Origin: an uncultured Lachnospiraceae bacterium
GTDB lineage: Bacteria; Bacillota; Clostridia; Lachnospirales; Lachnospiraceae
DNA length: 18,690 nucleotides
NCBI GenBank assembly: GCA_946406305.1
Contig: CAMJKC010000013.1
Span: forward strand, 1-18,690
Direction: 5' to 3'
The notes under the pieces are model-generated. The model did no database searches. It had not been told where the DNA came from and saw only the letters and a list, made by a program, of their open reading frames with translations. Shown here in pieces: positions 12,001-18,000 of this stretch (position 1 is its first letter; each line of letters starts with the position of its first letter). A program made the position numbers and the translations under genes.

Positions 12001-15000
12001 TAAGCTATTGGGTTCACGAAAGCACAACATATAGTGATGGAACAGTGAAAGTAAATAAGGGAAGTGAAAGAGTGACATACGAAAATAGAACACCTATACA
12101 TAATTTGACAAAAGAAGAAGGTGCTACACTTAACTTTAAAGCTGTGTGGTCAAATGTTCCATATTATATAGAATTTAATCCAAATGTTCCAGAAGGATAC
12201 GAGTTAGTAGAAGATAAGGTTATGGAAAGACAGAGAATAGTTGGAGGAAGTAAGGATGCATTAAATGCAAATGAGTATAAAGTAAGAGGATTTCAATTTG
12301 ATGGTTGGAGTATAGACCCGGCGACGACAAGTAGTCTCTATAAGGACAAAGATGTTGTTTATGGTTTGTCTACATATACAAACGAAGTCATAACTCTTTA
12401 TGCAGTTTGGGGTAAAGAAAACGGAACTATAAACTTCTTGCCAGGACACAATAGCAATGACAGGATGAATTCAATAAATACAACGACTGACAATGGTGGA
12501 CTTATACCTATGCCAAATCAGATGACAAACAATGATGGTCGTCAATTTAAGTATTATATTATAAATAAGATTGTAAATTCAAATGGTGTAGAATATACAT
12601 TGACAGATAAAGAGAGAAAAATGAAAGTTCATCCAGGAGACAAGTCAAATATGTTCATAAGACAAGGTGGAGATATTGTGACACTTATGAAGATATATGA
12701 TGAACCATATACTATTAGATACATAGGTGGCAAAAAGACAAGTATAGATGGAGTGACTTATACTGCAAACCCTGAGTATGTTGATGATACAGCTTATGTA
12801 TTTGATAGATATGTAATAGCTACTAAGTCATTTACTATGGATATAGGATATGAGTTTAACAATACATATAGATATAATGGTGTTGTTTATAAACCAGGAG
12901 ATATAGTAGAAGCATTTACAGAAACAGTTAATACAGTAATAGGGCTTGAAGCACAGTATGATGGAATTGTTTACAACATTCATTTTGAAAAAGGTCTTGC
13001 AGAGGCGGCAGGAGTTATGAATGACATAACTAACTTAAAATATGACACAGAATATAATTTGCCAAATCCAACATTTAGATATTCAGGTAATGATGTAGAG
13101 TATTTTGTAGTAGAAAAGATTACAAAAGAAAATGGAGAAGAGATAGTTTACGAGGGCAATGAAAGAAAGACAATAGTTAAAAATGGCAGATACCATAACT
13201 TGACTAATATTAACAACTCTACAGTAACTCTTAGAGCAGTATGGAATAATGCAAAATTCTATATAGACTTTGAACCTAATGTGCCAGAGGGATATAGTTT
13301 AAATCCTGGAAGCAGTATGAGTCAAATGACATTTACAGGTGGAGAAAAGAAAGCACTCACAAAGAATAATTATAGTATAAAAGGCTATGAGTTTGCTGGT
13401 TGGAGCATAGATGGAAGTGACAATATAAAATATGAGAATGAAGAAGTAGTATATGCTCTTGCAAATTCAAACAATCAACATATTACTTTATATGCAGTTT
13501 GGAGTTTGGCAGGAGGAATAATTAAATTTAATGCAGGACATGGAAGCAGTGAAGTTATAGCCGACACGAAGACAATAGACAACGGAGGAAAGGTTATAGA
13601 GCCTTCTAATATGTTCAACGATTTGGGGTATGAGTTTGCTTATTATAGGATAGACAGCATAGTAAGTAGCGATAGTATTGCATATGAATTAACTGATGAA
13701 GAAAAACTAAGAAAAGTATACCCTGGAGATTCTGCAAATGAACTTATAAAAAATAACAAAGATATAGTAACACTTACAAAAATATACGAAGAGCCATATA
13801 ACTTAGTTTATGCTGGTGGAAGAAATGAAAATGATGGAAGAATAGTATACGGACAACCAGAAAGAGTTGAAGAGGAACACTATGTAGGCGAAAGATTCTA
13901 TATATCAAGCCTTAGCTTCACTATGGAAGGTTGGGTATTTAATAATACATATACAGGAAGCAACGGTGTATTGTATAAGCCATATGACATAGTAGAGAGC
14001 CTTTGCAATAATGCAGATGAAGAGTTTGTGCTTACAGCAAATTATAATGGAACTACTTATAATGTAGTATTTGACAAAGGTAACAGAAATGCTATAGGAA
14101 GTGCTGCCCCAGTAAATAACATACCATATAATGAAGTATTAAATGTTTCAGGTAATACAATAAGATATGGAACAAGGGAAAAAGCTTATTATGTAGTTGA
14201 TAAGATAGTTAAAGAAAATGGCGACACAGTATCTAAAGAGGAAATAAAGAAACAAAAGATAGACATAAGAGGAACATTTACTCAACTTTCTAGATATAAT
14301 AATTCAACAGTAACATTAAGAACAGTTTGGGAAAATGTACCATATAAAGTTGTATTTAATCCTAATGTTCCAGAAGGGTATAGTTTAAAAGATGAAACTG
14401 TAGTTATGGCGACTATGTCATTTATGGGTGCAGAGGAACAGTCTTTGACAAAGAATGAGTATAGAGTATTAGGATATAAATTCTTAGGTTGGCATATAGA
14501 TAAAGATAAAAAAGTTCCACTCTTCACAGATGAAGAAGGGGTATATGGACTTGGAAGAGAAGATAATGAAGTTATAACTCTTTATGCTATATGGGAAGAG
14601 TTAAGTGGTTCTATATCATTTAATTTGGGACACGAAGGCATAGGAAGCATGGGAAGTATTACAACAGATGACAATAATGGTGTAGTCCCAAGCACTCCTA
14701 ATTCACAAAATGCAACAGGAGATGATTTTGTATATTATGTTATAAATAGCATAACAAGTAGCACTGGTGTTGCATATGAATTAACTGAAGAAGAAAAAAT
14801 AAGAAAAGTGTATCCAGGCGATGTTTCAAGGACATTGTTAAGAGATATGGGTGATAGAGTAGAACTCATAGCAGTATATGATGAAATATACTACATAATT
14901 TTACTTGGGGATAGAATTTCAGGTATAGATGGAACAAGAGTTGGCAAGCCAGATGAATATGCAGTAGAGTTAAGAATAAATGACAGAATAATACTTACAG

Positions 15001-18000
15001 CACCAGACTTTACTATGGATGGATATAAATTTACCAATAGTTTCCTCGGCGATGATAATTCTATACTTGAGAGAAATAAAGTTGTTGGTGGATATTTAAC
15101 AGAGAAGAGCGGAGAGTATTATGCTACAGCAATTTATGAACCTATAACATATAGTGTAAGATATGAAAAAGGATATGAAAATGCTTACGAGATAGGTGCA
15201 GGAATGGGAGTAGATGTAGCAAGAAAATATGACACTGAATATACTACAAGTGAAATCGCTTATGTATTGCCAGAAAATGATGTAGAGTATTTTGTGGTAA
15301 ATAAGATAGAAAAGAACAATGGAGAAGAATTGCCTTATGGAAGTTATAATAGAACAAAAGTATATACAGAGGGAATTCCATATAGCAATTTAACAAAAGA
15401 AGATATGGCTATGGTAACACTTAAGGCTGTATGGAACAATGTAGAATATGATTTGATATTTGACCCTAATGTGCCAGAAGGTGCTAAGTTAGAAGAAGAT
15501 ATCAAAATGGCTACTATGTCATTTATAGGTGGAGAAGAGAAAATTCTTAACTTAAATGAGTATAAAGTTTCAGGTTATGAATTTAAAGGTTGGACATTTG
15601 ATAAGAGCACAACAAGTGTGGCATTTAAAGATGGAGATATTGCATATGGCTTAATAGATGAACATAGTGAAGTTGCAGTTCTCTATGCTGTGTGGGAGAA
15701 GATAAGTGGTAACGTTAGATATATAGGAGGACATAACAGTGATGACAGTATATCTTATGTAAGTACTGACGACACAAATGTAGTTCCAACTCCAAGAAGA
15801 AATAGAAATAACAGTGGCAATCAATTTGTATACTATATAATAGATAACATAACTGATAAAGATGGAAATGAATATACTCTTAATGAAGATGATTTGATGA
15901 AGAAGGTATATCCAGGCGATGTTGCAAATCAATTATTAAAGAGAAATGGAGATTTTGTAACACTTAGAAAAATTTATAACGAGAGTTATAACATAAGATA
16001 TATGGCAAGAGAAGGTGCAAGTGGAGAAGAAATTGCAAGCCCAGCTGTTGTAATTAGAACAGCTTACATAAATGATAGAGTAAAGGTTGAAAAAATTGAC
16101 TACAGCATAGCTGATGGATATTACTTTGTAAATCAGTATAGAGGACAAAATAATAAATTGTATCAAGTTTCAGAAGTTACAGAAAGTTTGTCACAGACTA
16201 TTGGCGATACATTTAATATGTATGTAGAAGTAAACCCTATTAAATATTATGTAGTATTTGATAGTGGAAATGAGCACAGTTCTATAACAGGAAGTATGCC
16301 ACGATATGAACTTTCATATGGCGAGTCAGAAGTGCTTCGTATAAATGGATTTAATTATCCTCAACATACACTTGCATATTATGTAGTAGATAAGATTGAG
16401 GGAGCAGATGGTATAGAATTAAATAAGAAAGAGGTAGAAAGGAAGAAAGTTCCTCTCTATGGAAATATGTATAACTTGACAAAAGCAAGTGGCTCAACAG
16501 TGACATTGAAAGCAGTTTGGAATGAAGTTGAATATGATATAGTATTAAATGCAAATGAACCAGAGGGGTATAAAGTAGAGGGAGCAACAAATGTTTCTAC
16601 TATATCTGTAGTTGGTGGAGATGAAGCTATAATACCAAAAGATATATACAGTATCAAAGGCTTCAACTTTATGGGTTGGTCTACAAGTAGAGATTCTTCT
16701 GATATAATTTACAATGGTGGAGAAACTGTATATGGACTTGCTACTAAAGACAATGAGATTATAAACCTTTATGCAGTATGGTATAAACTTACAGGAACGA
16801 TAGAATTTAACCCAGGACATAATAGTGAAGACACAATAAGTAGCACAGATACAAATAGCTTAATACCAGAGCCAAATGCTTATGCAAATAATGATGGAAA
16901 AGAGTTTGCATATTACATTATAGAAAAATCTGTTGATAAAGATGGAAAAGAGTACGAACTCACAGAAGAAGAATTGCTTAGAAAAATATATCCAGGTGAT
17001 AATGCGAGCGATTTACTTAGAGCAGATGGCGATGTTACTACACTTATGAAGATATATAAAGAGCCTTATAATGTTTTATTTAAAGCAAATAGCATAATTG
17101 ACCTTGATGGCAATCAAATAAAACCAACACCAGAAGATGGATATTCAATAAGTGTATATGTAAATGATAGAGCAAAAATTGCTACATATAGTTTTGTTAT
17201 GAGTAGTGGATATTACTTCAATAATAGATATGTAGGAAGTGATGGAAAAGAGTATAAAACTGGAGACATCATTAGAAATATTACAGAAGAAGGCAGACTT
17301 GTGACAATGACTGCTATGATGAATAAGACAAAATACACTGTAATATTTGATAAAGGAAATGAAAATGCAACAGGAAATAAAGCACCAGTAGAAGAGTATT
17401 ATGACACAAGATATACTTTATCAAATGTAGGTTATAGTTATAACCCTAATGTGCTTGAATACTATGTAGTTGACAAAGTAGAGCTTGAAGATGGAACAGT
17501 TTTAAAACCAAAAGAGTATAATAGAAGAGCAATTCATTTAGGAGATGAATATTATAATTTGGCTACATATACCAATGCAAAAGTAACACTTAAAGCAGTA
17601 TGGAGTAATGTTCAGTATACAATAAGATACAACCCTAATTATCCAAAAGATGCCACAGAGACAAGTGGAATAATGGATACTCAAACTATAAAGGGTGGAG
17701 ATAGTAAACAATTATTAGAAAATAAATATGAAGCAGTGGGATATAAATTCAGAGGGTGGAATAGAGTACCAACAAGTAGTGAGGTATTATACGGAGAAGA
17801 TGATTCTGTATTTGGTCTTGCTGTAAAAGATAATGACATTATTGACTTATATGCTGTATGGGAAGAAATTAATGGAGTTATATCATTTAACCCAGGGCAT
17901 TTGAGTAATGAAGTGATAAGTGATATGCCAGCAAGTGGTAATGGTAAAAAAATTCCTACTCCAAGTGAGTTAAGAAATAACAATGGAGATAGATTTGTAT

